The position numbers and the translations under genes were made by a program. Shown here in pieces: positions 1 through 5,459 of a stretch of DNA of 5,738 nt (position 1 is its first letter; each line of letters starts with the position of its first letter). Source of the DNA: Dehalococcoidia bacterium. GTDB taxonomy: Bacteria; Chloroflexota; Dehalococcoidia; Dehalococcoidales; W693. Location: NCBI GenBank assembly GCA_030627335.1, contig DAOUSH010000036.1, forward strand, positions 1-5,738. The letters are read 5' to 3'. The notes below the pieces were generated by a model. The model was not told the origin of the DNA, did not search any database, and saw only the letters and a program-made list of their open reading frames with translations.

Positions 1-522
1 GCTGTGGGAATCGTCCCCGGACGAGTCCTGTGAGCCGAGGACGCCGGGTATCAGCCTGGTCACGGTGTCTATGACCACCATAGCCGCCAGCTCGCCGCCG
101 GTGAGAACGTAATCACCGATGCTGATTTCTTCGGTAACCAGGTGCTGGCGTACCCGTTCGTCAACCCCCTCGTAGTGGCCGCAGATAAAAATCAGGTGGC
201 TGTGCAGTGATAGCCTTCGGGCGGCAGCCTGGGAGAAGAGACTGCCCTGTGGGGTGAGCAGGATAATGGGTACGCTCTCCTGCGGATTCGTTTCCTCCTT
301 TACGGCTTCGACCGCCTCGAAGATGGGCTCTGGCTTGAGCAACATACCGGCGCCGCCACCGTAGGGATAGTCATCGACGATGTGGTGTTTATCATGGGTG
401 TAGTCGCGGATATTGTGGATATTGATGCTGACCAGGCTCTGGCTGGTAGCCCTCTGAAAGATACCGGTGCTGTTCAGTATGTCAAACATCTGTGGGAATA
501 GGGTTAGAACGTCAATACGCAT
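1..522 (-). CDS. trmD: tRNA (guanine-N1-)-methyltransferase TrmD, 3' end outside the window
   Basis: TrmD transfers a methyl group from S-adenosylmethionine to N1 of guanosine 37 in tRNAs, next to the anticodon, which prevents +1 frameshifting. It acts as a cytoplasmic SPOUT-fold dimer with a trefoil knot. Reading the minus strand from the ATG at 522-520 gives 174 residues open to the window edge; the family is usually about 240-250 residues, so the C-terminal domain is missing here only because of the window limit. Visible motifs are LTLFPQMF (6-13), [11 protein letters not shown] (50-60), [11 protein letters not shown] (114-124) and [15 protein letters not shown] (132-146), the last two belonging to the knot that binds the cofactor. 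The run after GVLG (160-163) ends in DDSHS, where D171 probably corresponds to the catalytic Asp. The start is set by the universal [10 protein letters not shown] opening and a weak GAGGA Shine-Dalgarno. It is divergent from mraZ and looks like the first gene of a leftward unit. Confidence 0.97.
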   Translation of the reverse strand, partial: MRIDVLTLFPQMFDILNSTGIFQRATSQSLVSINIHNIRDYTHDKHHIVDDYPYGGGAGMLLKPEPIFEAVEAVKEETNPQESVPIILLTPQGSLFSQAAARRLSLHSHLIFICGHYEGVDERVRQHLVTEEISIGDYVLTGGELAAMVVIDTVTRLIPGVLGSQDSSGDDSHS

Positions 523-593
523 TTGTCCTCGCTTGCTATCCTGGGATTTCCGCATCAGCTGCACCGGCTATGCGGCTGGCAGAAACAGGTACT

Positions 594-602
594 ATTTTAC
601 CA
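594..602 (-). promoter_or_regulatory. Predicted extended -10 promoter for trmD
   Basis: On the minus strand this reads TGGTAAAAT: an extended -10 TGn followed by TAAAAT (5 of 6 matches to TATAAT). No good -35 is seen 16-18 bp upstream, which is typical of extended -10 promoters. It would start transcription near 587 and leave a leader of about 65 nt before the trmD ATG. An imperfect palindrome centred on CCCGGG (about 602-619) lies just upstream. Inferred from the sequence only. Confidence 0.45.
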
Positions 603-642
603 TATACCCGGGGTGTATAGAAAAAAGTACACCGGATAAAAA

Positions 643-660
643 AATACTTGAAAAAGTATT
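643..660. repeat. Perfect 7-bp inverted repeat touching the mraZ -35
   Basis: AATACTT, a GAAA spacer, then AAGTATT: a perfect 7-bp inverted repeat whose last two bases are the first two of the mraZ -35 hexamer TTGACA. Its position between two divergent promoters suits a regulator site. As RNA it would be a weak, AT-rich hairpin. On the minus strand it is followed by a T run, so a weak terminator of antisense transcription is an alternative. The function is not known. Confidence 0.4.
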
Positions 661-689
661 GACAAATGGAGGGTGAAGTGTTGTAGAAT
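659..689 (+). promoter_or_regulatory. Predicted sigma-70 type promoter of the mraZ-rsmH-ftsA-ftsZ operon
   Basis: A perfect -35 TTGACA (659-664) is separated by 19 bp from TAGAAT (684-689), which matches the -10 consensus at 5 of 6 bases. The spacer is longer than the usual 17 bp, which would make it a moderate promoter or one needing help. The predicted start near 696 leaves a leader of about 30 nt before the mraZ ATG and lies inside the predicted MraZ operator. No other promoter of this quality was seen ahead of ftsA or ftsZ. Confidence 0.65.
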
Positions 690-713
690 GGTAGATATTG
701 GGACAAAGTGGGA
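689..713 (+). promoter_or_regulatory. Predicted MraZ operator: three TGG(G/T)A repeats at 10-bp steps
   Basis: TGGTA (689-693), TGGGA (699-703) and TGGGA (709-713) are each separated by exactly 5 bp. MraZ of Escherichia coli is known to bind TGGGN direct repeats with 5-bp spacing upstream of its own gene and to repress the operon. The first copy here is imperfect and shares a base with the -10. The third overlaps the Shine-Dalgarno of mraZ. The predicted transcription start lies inside the array, so bound MraZ would block RNA polymerase. The next 10-bp step downstream (719-723, GGGAA) is only a poor match. Confidence 0.7.
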
Positions 714-715
714 GG
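711..715 (+). promoter_or_regulatory. Ribosome binding site that decides the mraZ start
   Basis: GGAGG lies 11 nt before the ATG at 727, with a second purine run (AAGGGAAG) closer in. No equally placed site serves the upstream in-frame GTG at 673, and that codon lies upstream of the predicted transcription start, so 727 is preferred. Confidence 0.7.
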
Positions 716-726
716 TAAGGGAAGAT

Positions 727-1152
727 ATGTATTTAGGCGAATTTGAATATAAGGTTGATGAGAAGGGCAGGATTCCACTGCCACCACGGTTCCGGGCTCA
801 TTTGAGAGACGGGGTGGTATTGACCCTCGGCGTGGAGAAGTGCATCACCGCCTATCCTTTACCGGAATGGAAGAAGCTGGCGGACAACCTTACCGGTGGC
901 CCACTGGCAAGAAGTAAATTAAGACAGTTGAACCGGGCCCTTTTTGCCACAGCTTTCTATCTCAGCGTTGACGGGCAGGGGAGAATTAACCTTCCGCCAC
1001 AACTGCGGGAACATGCCGGGGTTGTAGATGAGGTGGTTGTCATCGGGGCTAATAACTATTTTGAAATATGGAACAAGGTGCACTGGGAAGACGAGAAGGC
1101 TGTCAGCCAGGAACAGGCATGGCAAATAATTGAGAGCCTGGAGAATCGTTAA
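727..1152 (+). CDS. mraZ: Transcriptional regulator MraZ
   Basis: MraZ is a DNA-binding regulator of the division and cell-wall (dcw) cluster and usually its first gene. It forms a ring-shaped oligomer of AbrB-like (SpoVT/AbrB) folds. The 141-residue product is near the family's usual 140-150. The two internally repeated halves are clear: [20 protein letters not shown] (1-20) with the DxKGR motif at 11-15, and the second copy [10 protein letters not shown] (82-91). These DxxGR loops carry the Arg residues that contact DNA. The start at 727 is chosen over an in-frame GTG at 673 because family members begin M-(F/Y)-x-G-E-(F/Y) and the GTG lies within the promoter. The stop overlaps the rsmH start as TAATG. 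The TGGGA repeats just upstream imply that it represses its own operon. Confidence 0.97.
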   Translation: MYLGEFEYKVDEKGRIPLPPRFRAHLRDGVVLTLGVEKCITAYPLPEWKKLADNLTGGPLARSKLRQLNRALFATAFYLSVDGQGRINLPPQLREHAGVVDEVVVIGANNYFEIWNKVHWEDEKAVSQEQAWQIIESLENR

Positions 1153-2207
1153 TGGGCCAAGAGATATCATCCCCGGTTCATACCCCGGTTTTATTAAATG
1201 AGGCTATCGAAGCCCTGGATGTTCAGGCAGGTGGTCGGTATATTGATTGTACTGTGGGCGGTGGTGGCCATGCTGCCGCTATCCTGGAGAATAGCTCTCC
1301 CGGCGGTCAACTTTTAGGTATAGATGCCGACCCGGAAGCAGTAAAGACCGCCAGGGTGAGGCTTGAAGCCTTCGGTAAATCGGTCCTTATAGAAAACAAC
1401 AATTTCATTAACCTGGAGGCTATCTGCATCAAGAATGACTTTATGCCGGTGCACGGCATTCTGTTTGACCTGGGCCTCTCCTCTCTACAGCTAAATAGCG
1501 GTGGTCGTGGCTTCAGCTTTCAGCACGATACACCTCTGGATATGCGTTTCAATCCTGAGCAGAGGGTTTCCGCCGCCGATATCGTTAACACCTCTTCCGA
1601 GGCGGAACTGGCTTACATCATAAGGACCTATGGCGAGGAGAGTTGTGGCTACAGAATAGCGCGATGTATCGTCCGCGAGCGCCCGCTAAAAACCACTGCC
1701 GAGCTGGCTGGGGTAATAGAGCAGGCTGTCCCTAGAAGGGGAAGAATCCACCCGGCTACCAAGACCTTCCAGGCGTTGAGGATAGCTGTTAACCATGAGC
1801 TGGAAAATCTGGAAGCGGTGCTAAAACAGGCGGTCAGGCTGCTCGGCTTTGAGGGGAGGCTGGTGGTTATCAGCTATCACTCTCTTGAAGACCGGATAGT
1901 GAAGCGGTTTATGCAGCAGGAGTCGAAGGGCTGTATTTGCCCTCCGGGTACCCCGATCTGTATCTGCAAGCATACCCCCTGTCTCAAGCTGATTAGCCGG
2001 AAGGTTATTACCCCCTCTCCGGAGGAGGTTAACAATAATCCACGCAGCCGTAGCGCCAGGTTGAGGGTTGCCGAGCGCATTATCACTCAGGATGAGTGGT
2101 GCGAAACCGCTGACAGGCTGTGTTTTCTGGGAAAGGCTGATGCCGGGGGGCGGAAAAAGCCGTCTATTATGATGAAAGAAAGGCTAAAAACTATAGCCGT
2201 AAATTAA
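1152..2207 (+). CDS. rsmH: 16S rRNA (cytosine-1402-N4)-methyltransferase RsmH (MraW)
   Basis: RsmH methylates N4 of C1402 in the decoding centre of 16S rRNA, using S-adenosylmethionine, in the cytoplasm. The Rossmann-type core is complete: [10 protein letters not shown] (10-19), the cofactor loop VGGGGHA (35-41), the acidic GIDADP (56-61), FDLGLSSLQ (105-113), [13 protein letters not shown] (119-133), and the late [11 protein letters not shown] motif followed by the [13 protein letters not shown] block. A Cys-rich stretch has C261, C263, C270, C272 and C277, a pattern common in this family that may bind metal. At 351 residues it is about 40 longer than the usual 310 or so, and the excess is a poorly conserved, basic C-terminal tail after RVAERI. 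The start shares one base with the mraZ stop and has GGAG 8 nt upstream, so the two genes are probably translationally coupled. Confidence 0.97.
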   Translation: MGQEISSPVHTPVLLNEAIEALDVQAGGRYIDCTVGGGGHAAAILENSSPGGQLLGIDADPEAVKTARVRLEAFGKSVLIENNNFINLEAICIKNDFMPVHGILFDLGLSSLQLNSGGRGFSFQHDTPLDMRFNPEQRVSAADIVNTSSEAELAYIIRTYGEESCGYRIARCIVRERPLKTTAELAGVIEQAVPRRGRIHPATKTFQALRIAVNHELENLEAVLKQAVRLLGFEGRLVVISYHSLEDRIVKRFMQQESKGCICPPGTPICICKHTPCLKLISRKVITPSPEEVNNNPRSRSARLRVAERIITQDEWCETADRLCFLGKADAGGRKKPSIMMKERLKTIAVN

Positions 2208-2233
2208 ATAAAACGGTTTGCCAATGGGGGGAT

Positions 2234-2240
2234 AAGGAGG
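2234..2240 (+). promoter_or_regulatory. Strong Shine-Dalgarno leading to an ATG-TGA start-stop and an overlapping GTG
   Basis: AAGGAGG lies 8 nt before ATG (2249-2251), which is followed at once by TGA (2252-2254), and 10 nt before the overlapping GTG (2251-2253). A consensus ribosome site this far (about 65 nt) from ftsA, which has its own AGGAGG, needs another explanation. It may load ribosomes on the short ORF described next, or on the minimal start-stop. Confidence 0.55.
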
Positions 2241-2250
2241 TTAGCAAGAT

Positions 2251-2304
2251 GTGAAGATAAAAATAAAAATAAAAATAGTAGGAATATTTGAGAGGAGGAA
2301 ATAA
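2251..2304 (+). CDS. Possible 17-residue leader peptide ahead of ftsA
   Basis: Starting at GTG, this frame encodes MKIKIKIKIVGIFERRK and stops with TAA immediately before the ftsA ATG, with no base between. The frame is closed upstream by TAG at 2242-2244, so GTG 2251 is the only usual start. The peptide has alternating Lys and Ile from a repeated AAAATA hexamer, then a short charged end. The Shine-Dalgarno of ftsA (2293-2298) lies inside its last codons. Ribosomes finishing here would be placed on the ftsA start, so a coupling or leader role is plausible. Alternatives are a chance frame in an A-rich spacer or a remnant of a lost small gene. No homologue is recognised. Confidence 0.35.
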   Translation: MKIKIKIKIVGIFERRK

Positions 2305-3528
2305 ATGAAAAAGCGATCTAATCTAACTTCGATTGATGTCGGTACCACCAAGATATGCACAACTATAGCCGAGGTGAACGATAGCGGCGATGTCTATGTT
2401 GTCGGTGTCGGCGTTACCCCGTCGAACGGTATGCATAAAGGGCTTGTGGTCAACATCAATGAAGCCAGGGAGGCGATTCGGACGTCGGTGAAAAAGGCGG
2501 AGCAAGCCTGCAGCTATAAGGTGGAATCGGCCTATCTTGGCGTCACCGGCAGGCACGTAAGCTCGATGAACAATAAGGGGGTGGTGGCTATTACCCGCAA
2601 CGACCGCCTGGTACGCCCTGAAGACCTGAAGCGGGTACTCAGCAGTGCCCAGAGTGTTGGTATGCCCGATGATAGAAGGCTGCTGCATGTAATCCCTCGC
2701 GGCTATTCCGTTGATGGCCAGGTGGGGGTTAAGAACCCGGTCGGGATGTACGGCTTCAGGCTGGATGTGGAAACGCACATCATTACCGCCGCAGCCACCT
2801 CGATCCAGAACCTGGTAAAGTGTATTCGTGGTATCGGCATAGATATTGATGATCTGGTGCTGGAGCCACTGGCTTCTAGTGAGGCGGTACTTACTGCAGA
2901 CGAGAAACAGGTGGGCGTCATTATAGCCGATATCGGTGGCGGCACTACCGATATCTGTGTCTTCAAGGACGGCAGTATCTACCACAGCGCTATCCTGCCC
3001 GTCGCCGGGTATCAGCTTACACGGGATGTCGCCATCGGTCTCGGGCTGCCGTTTGATGTCGCCGAGGAAATGAAGAAGAGATATGGCAGTGTCATGCCGG
3101 TCTATGATACCAAGATGGAAACCAGCAACCCGGTATCCGAGGATGGCCACGGTGTATCGTATCAAGACCTGTGCGATATCATCCGTGCCCGGGTCGAGGA
3201 AATCCTGAGGCTTATCCTGCTCGAGCTGCCCAGCTCTGATTATGAATCGCTGGTACCGGCCGGGCTGGTACTTACCGGTGGAAGCTCTAACCTTTCCGGC
3301 ATCGAAACGCTGGGACGAGAGATAATGCGGCTGCCGGTCAGGGTTGGTGTTCCCACCCATATCTCCGGTATCACCGATTCTCTACGAGACCCCGCCTATG
3401 CCACCAGCGTCGGCCTGCTCCTCTGGGGGGCTAGAAACGAAGGCAAGAGCAAGTGGGGTGGCGGTAACTGGTTCAGCAACAGGTTCAGGCAGATGGCTGT
3501 CAGAATTAAGAAAATGTTCTTTTTATAG
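2305..3528 (+). CDS. ftsA: Cell division protein FtsA
   Basis: FtsA is an actin-like ATP-binding protein that polymerises on the inner face of the membrane and anchors the FtsZ ring there. The 407 residues match the family's length of about 400-420. The phosphate-1 loop is SIDVGTTKI (9-17). The FtsA-specific 1C domain spans roughly 84-162 and includes GVTGRHVSS and HVIPRGYSVDG. The phosphate-2 loop is ADIGGGTTDI (208-217) and the adenosine motif is LTGGSSNLSGI (323-333). The C-terminus, WFSNRFRQMAVRIKKMFFL (389-407), is a basic and hydrophobic amphipathic helix of the kind that inserts into the membrane. The start has AGGAGG 6 nt upstream and touches the stop of the short upstream ORF. ftsZ follows 40 bp later. 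Confidence 0.98.
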   Translation: MKKRSNLTSIDVGTTKICTTIAEVNDSGDVYVVGVGVTPSNGMHKGLVVNINEAREAIRTSVKKAEQACSYKVESAYLGVTGRHVSSMNNKGVVAITRNDRLVRPEDLKRVLSSAQSVGMPDDRRLLHVIPRGYSVDGQVGVKNPVGMYGFRLDVETHIITAAATSIQNLVKCIRGIGIDIDDLVLEPLASSEAVLTADEKQVGVIIADIGGGTTDICVFKDGSIYHSAILPVAGYQLTRDVAIGLGLPFDVAEEMKKRYGSVMPVYDTKMETSNPVSEDGHGVSYQDLCDIIRARVEEILRLILLELPSSDYESLVPAGLVLTGGSSNLSGIETLGREIMRLPVRVGVPTHISGITDSLRDPAYATSVGLLLWGARNEGKSKWGGGNWFSNRFRQMAVRIKKMFFL

Positions 3529-3568
3529 AAATAATAATAGTAAATAATCAGAAGAAAAGGAGGAGGAA

Positions 3569-4705
3569 ATGGCAAAGACAAGCTTTGTACCAAACCCGGC
3601 TAAGATAAAAGTTATCGGTATGGGTGGTGGTGGTTGTAACGCCATAACCCGTATGGTCAGGGAAGAAATCCAGGGCGTTGAATTTATCGCTATGAATACC
3701 GATGCCCAGGCTCTGGCAATTACCGAAGCACCGACACGCATTCAGCTTGGAGAAAAAATTACCAAGGGGTTGGGTGTCGGTGGTGACTGTGGCATGGGGC
3801 AGAAGGCGGCTGAGGAAAGCCGTGACGAGATCAAGGAACTGGTTAACGGAGCTGATATGGTGTTTGTCACCGGCGGTATGGGTGGCGGCACCGGCACCGG
3901 GGCGGCACCCGTTATTGCCGAGATAGCCAGGGAGAGTGGCGCCCTGACCATCGCTGTGGTTACCAAACCCTTTACCTTTGAGGGCATCCACCGCGGCGAG
4001 GTCGCCAAAGAAGGTATCTGCAAACTGCTGAGCAAGGTGGATACCCTTATCATCATCCCCAATGACCGCTTGCTTGACCTGTGTGACCAGAAGGTGGGTG
4101 TGGACAACGCCTTCAAGATGGCTGATGATGTACTGCGTCAGGGTGTGCAGGCTATCTCTGAGGTAATCACCTGCCCCGGCATGATTAACCTTGATTTTGC
4201 CGATGTCAAGGCAGTAATGAAGGATGCCGGTCCCGCCTGGATGTCAATCGGACGTGGCACTGGTAAAAACCGGGCGGTGGATGCCGCCAGGGAAGCCCTG
4301 GCCAGCCCGCTACTGGATGTAACTATTGATGGCTCGAAGGGTGTATTGTTCAACATCGTCGGCAGCAGTGACCTCACCCTGTATGAGGTTAACGAGGCGG
4401 CTGAGGTGATAAAGCAGGCGGTTGACCCGGATGCCAACATCATCTTCGGCGTGGCTCACGACCCCAATATGAGCGGTGATATAAGGATTACCCTGATTAC
4501 CACCGGCTTTGTTTCCAAGAATGAATACAGCGATGATGCAGAGGAAGACGAACTGACCAAACAGCTCAAGAACATAAAGACAGAGGACGAGCTTGATGTT
4601 CCCTCGTTCCTGCGACGCCCGCTATTCAGCCGGCAGCGCCAGGCGTTTTCGGCGACGGACAAGGTTGTAAAGCCGCAACAGAAAGCAAATAAGTGGTTTC
4701 AATAG
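3569..4705 (+). CDS. ftsZ: Cell division protein FtsZ
   Basis: FtsZ is the tubulin-like GTPase that polymerises into the cytokinetic ring at midcell and recruits the division machinery. Its 378 residues include the nucleotide loop GMGGGGCNAI (17-26), the tubulin signature GGMGGGTGTG (102-111), NDRLL, and the T7 loop NLDFAD (207-212), whose D209 and D212 complete the GTPase site of the next subunit. The globular part ends near F314. A short acidic linker of about 27 residues leads to LDVPSFLRR (342-350), which matches the conserved C-terminal peptide that binds FtsA. Unusually this peptide is followed by 28 more residues with several Lys and Arg, ending KWFQ. AAGGAGGAGG just upstream is a strong ribosome site. 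It is the last gene before a terminator, consistent with the operon ending at ftsZ. Confidence 0.98.
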   Translation: MAKTSFVPNPAKIKVIGMGGGGCNAITRMVREEIQGVEFIAMNTDAQALAITEAPTRIQLGEKITKGLGVGGDCGMGQKAAEESRDEIKELVNGADMVFVTGGMGGGTGTGAAPVIAEIARESGALTIAVVTKPFTFEGIHRGEVAKEGICKLLSKVDTLIIIPNDRLLDLCDQKVGVDNAFKMADDVLRQGVQAISEVITCPGMINLDFADVKAVMKDAGPAWMSIGRGTGKNRAVDAAREALASPLLDVTIDGSKGVLFNIVGSSDLTLYEVNEAAEVIKQAVDPDANIIFGVAHDPNMSGDIRITLITTGFVSKNEYSDDAEEDELTKQLKNIKTEDELDVPSFLRRPLFSRQRQAFSATDKVVKPQQKANKWFQ

Positions 4706-4753
4706 GTTTTCGGGTTACTACCCGATAATCTGAAAAGAATAGGAATATAGTAT

Positions 4754-4794
4754 TAAGGCTGCGGGATTTTTTATCCTGCAGCCTTATAATTTTG
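4754..4794 (+). terminator. Intrinsic terminator after ftsZ
   Basis: A 14-bp stem (4754-4767 with 4773-4786) contains one G-T wobble (4763/4777) and closes on a loop of five T. AAGGCTGCGGGAT pairs with ATCCTGCAGCCTT. It is followed by TAATTTTG, a rather short T tract. It lies 48 bp after the ftsZ stop and separates the division operon from the nrdR promoter. Confidence 0.8.
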
Positions 4795-4817
4795 CTAAAA
4801 ATAGACGATAGTAGGGC

Positions 4818-4846
4818 TTGACAAATACAACATATGGTAGTAACAT
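4818..4846 (+). promoter_or_regulatory. Predicted promoter of nrdR
   Basis: A perfect -35 TTGACA (4818-4823) is followed after exactly 17 bp by TAACAT (4841-4846), which matches the -10 consensus at 4 of 6 bases. Transcription would start near 4853, giving a leader of about 28 nt. One NrdR-box-like site fills the spacer and another covers the region just after the start, so the promoter appears built for repression. Confidence 0.65.
4825..4840 (+). promoter_or_regulatory. NrdR-box-like site 1
   Basis: ATACAACATATGGTAG matches the published NrdR-box consensus acaCwAtATaTwGtgt at 11 of 16 positions, including the central C..A.ATAT.G core bases. It lies between the -35 and -10 of the nrdR promoter, where a bound repressor would block polymerase. 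Confidence 0.6.
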
Positions 4847-4855
4847 AGCTGAGTA

Positions 4856-4871
4856 ATACTATATACTGTAG
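4856..4871 (+). promoter_or_regulatory. NrdR-box-like site 2
   Basis: ATACTATATACTGTAG matches the NrdR-box consensus at 12 of 16 positions and starts exactly 31 bp after site 1, the tandem spacing known for NrdR operators. Both sites share ATAC at one end, ATA in the middle and GTAG at the other end. It covers the 5' end of the predicted transcript, 9 bp before the nrdR ATG. Confidence 0.65.
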
Positions 4872-4880
4872 GTTATTGTT

Positions 4881-5420
4881 ATGAAATGCCCCTATTGTGA
4901 ATGCGACGATTCTCGGGTTATAGACTCTCGTGATGTTAATGATGGCGTGCGTCGGCGGCGCCAGTGCCTGGATTGCGACGCCCGTTTTACTACCTACGAG
5001 AGAATGATGCCGGCAAGTCTTTTTGTGGTCAAGAAAGACCGCAGGCGTGAGGGGTTCAGCCGGGATAAACTGCTGTCCGGTATCCGAAAGGCGTGCGAGA
5101 AAAGGCCGTTACCTGTCGGAACCGTCGAGAGGCTGGCTGACGATATAGAGAACGAGCTTTACCAGGCGGGGCGGGCGGAGATAGCCAGCTCTATCATCGG
5201 TGATATGGTGATAGAAAGGCTGCGCAAGCTGGACAATATTGCTTATATCCGTTTTGCCAGCGTCTATCGTGATTTTACTGATATTACAGATATGAAGCAG
5301 GAAATAGATACCCTGGTCGGTAGCAGCGATGAGGCAGGCAAGGCGGCGGGGCAGCTGTCCCTCCTGCCGGATGAGAGACCGAAGGCGTTAGCCGGCTGGC
5401 ATCGCAGCAGGCGGAAATGA
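4881..5420 (+). CDS. nrdR: Transcriptional repressor NrdR
   Basis: NrdR is a zinc-ribbon, ATP-cone repressor of ribonucleotide reductase genes. It senses ATP and dATP and binds paired NrdR boxes when dATP is high. The zinc ribbon is at the N-terminus, with C3, C6, C29 and C32 (MKCPYC...RRRRQCLDCDARFTTYE), and the Arg run belongs to the DNA-binding face. The ATP-cone follows at about 46-136, starting VVKKDRRREGFSRDKL and ending near NIAYIRFASVYRDF. The family is usually 150-160 residues; this one has 179, and the excess is a low-complexity basic C-terminal tail. No good Shine-Dalgarno is seen before the ATG, only a weak AGG, but MKCPYC is the universal family start. Its own promoter carries two NrdR-box-like sites, so it probably represses itself. 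No reductase gene is within the window. Confidence 0.97.
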   Translation: MKCPYCECDDSRVIDSRDVNDGVRRRRQCLDCDARFTTYERMMPASLFVVKKDRRREGFSRDKLLSGIRKACEKRPLPVGTVERLADDIENELYQAGRAEIASSIIGDMVIERLRKLDNIAYIRFASVYRDFTDITDMKQEIDTLVGSSDEAGKAAGQLSLLPDERPKALAGWHRSRRK

Positions 5421-5459
5421 GTAAGGCTAGAGAGTCAAAGAAAGAATTTGGAGGGTGAA

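Noticed and set aside
643..660. Inverted repeat as a terminator for leftward antisense transcription
   Set aside because: The stem is only 7 bp with a single G-C pair, too weak to be confident despite the T run that follows on the minus strand. It is kept as a dyad of unknown role.
467..676. Open frame on the plus strand overlapping the trmD start
   Set aside because: It is antisense to the conserved TrmD N-terminus and runs through the divergent control region. There is no ribosome site or recognisable product.
673..726. GTG at 673 as an upstream, in-frame start for mraZ
   Set aside because: It lies between the predicted -35 and -10, upstream of the predicted transcript start. The extra residues are not MraZ-like, and the family start MYLGEF with GGAGG upstream fits 727.
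536..787. Open frame on the minus strand through the trmD-mraZ spacer
   Set aside because: It covers promoters, operator and the mraZ start, and its translation is low in information. It is not supported as a gene.
2255..2276. AAAATA repeat as a phase-variable simple-sequence repeat
   Set aside because: There are only about three copies and the unit is six bases, so copy change could not switch a reading frame. It is mentioned only as part of the short ORF.
2323..3360. A 345-codon open frame on the minus strand across ftsA
   Set aside because: It lies wholly antisense to an unmistakable ftsA, its translation shows no recognisable motif, and there is no ribosome site or promoter of note. It is best explained by the codon bias of ftsA.
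3548..3991. Minus-strand frames across the ftsZ 5' half
   Set aside because: They are shadows of ftsZ, rich in Thr, Pro and Ser from reverse reading of Gly-rich motifs, with no independent signals.
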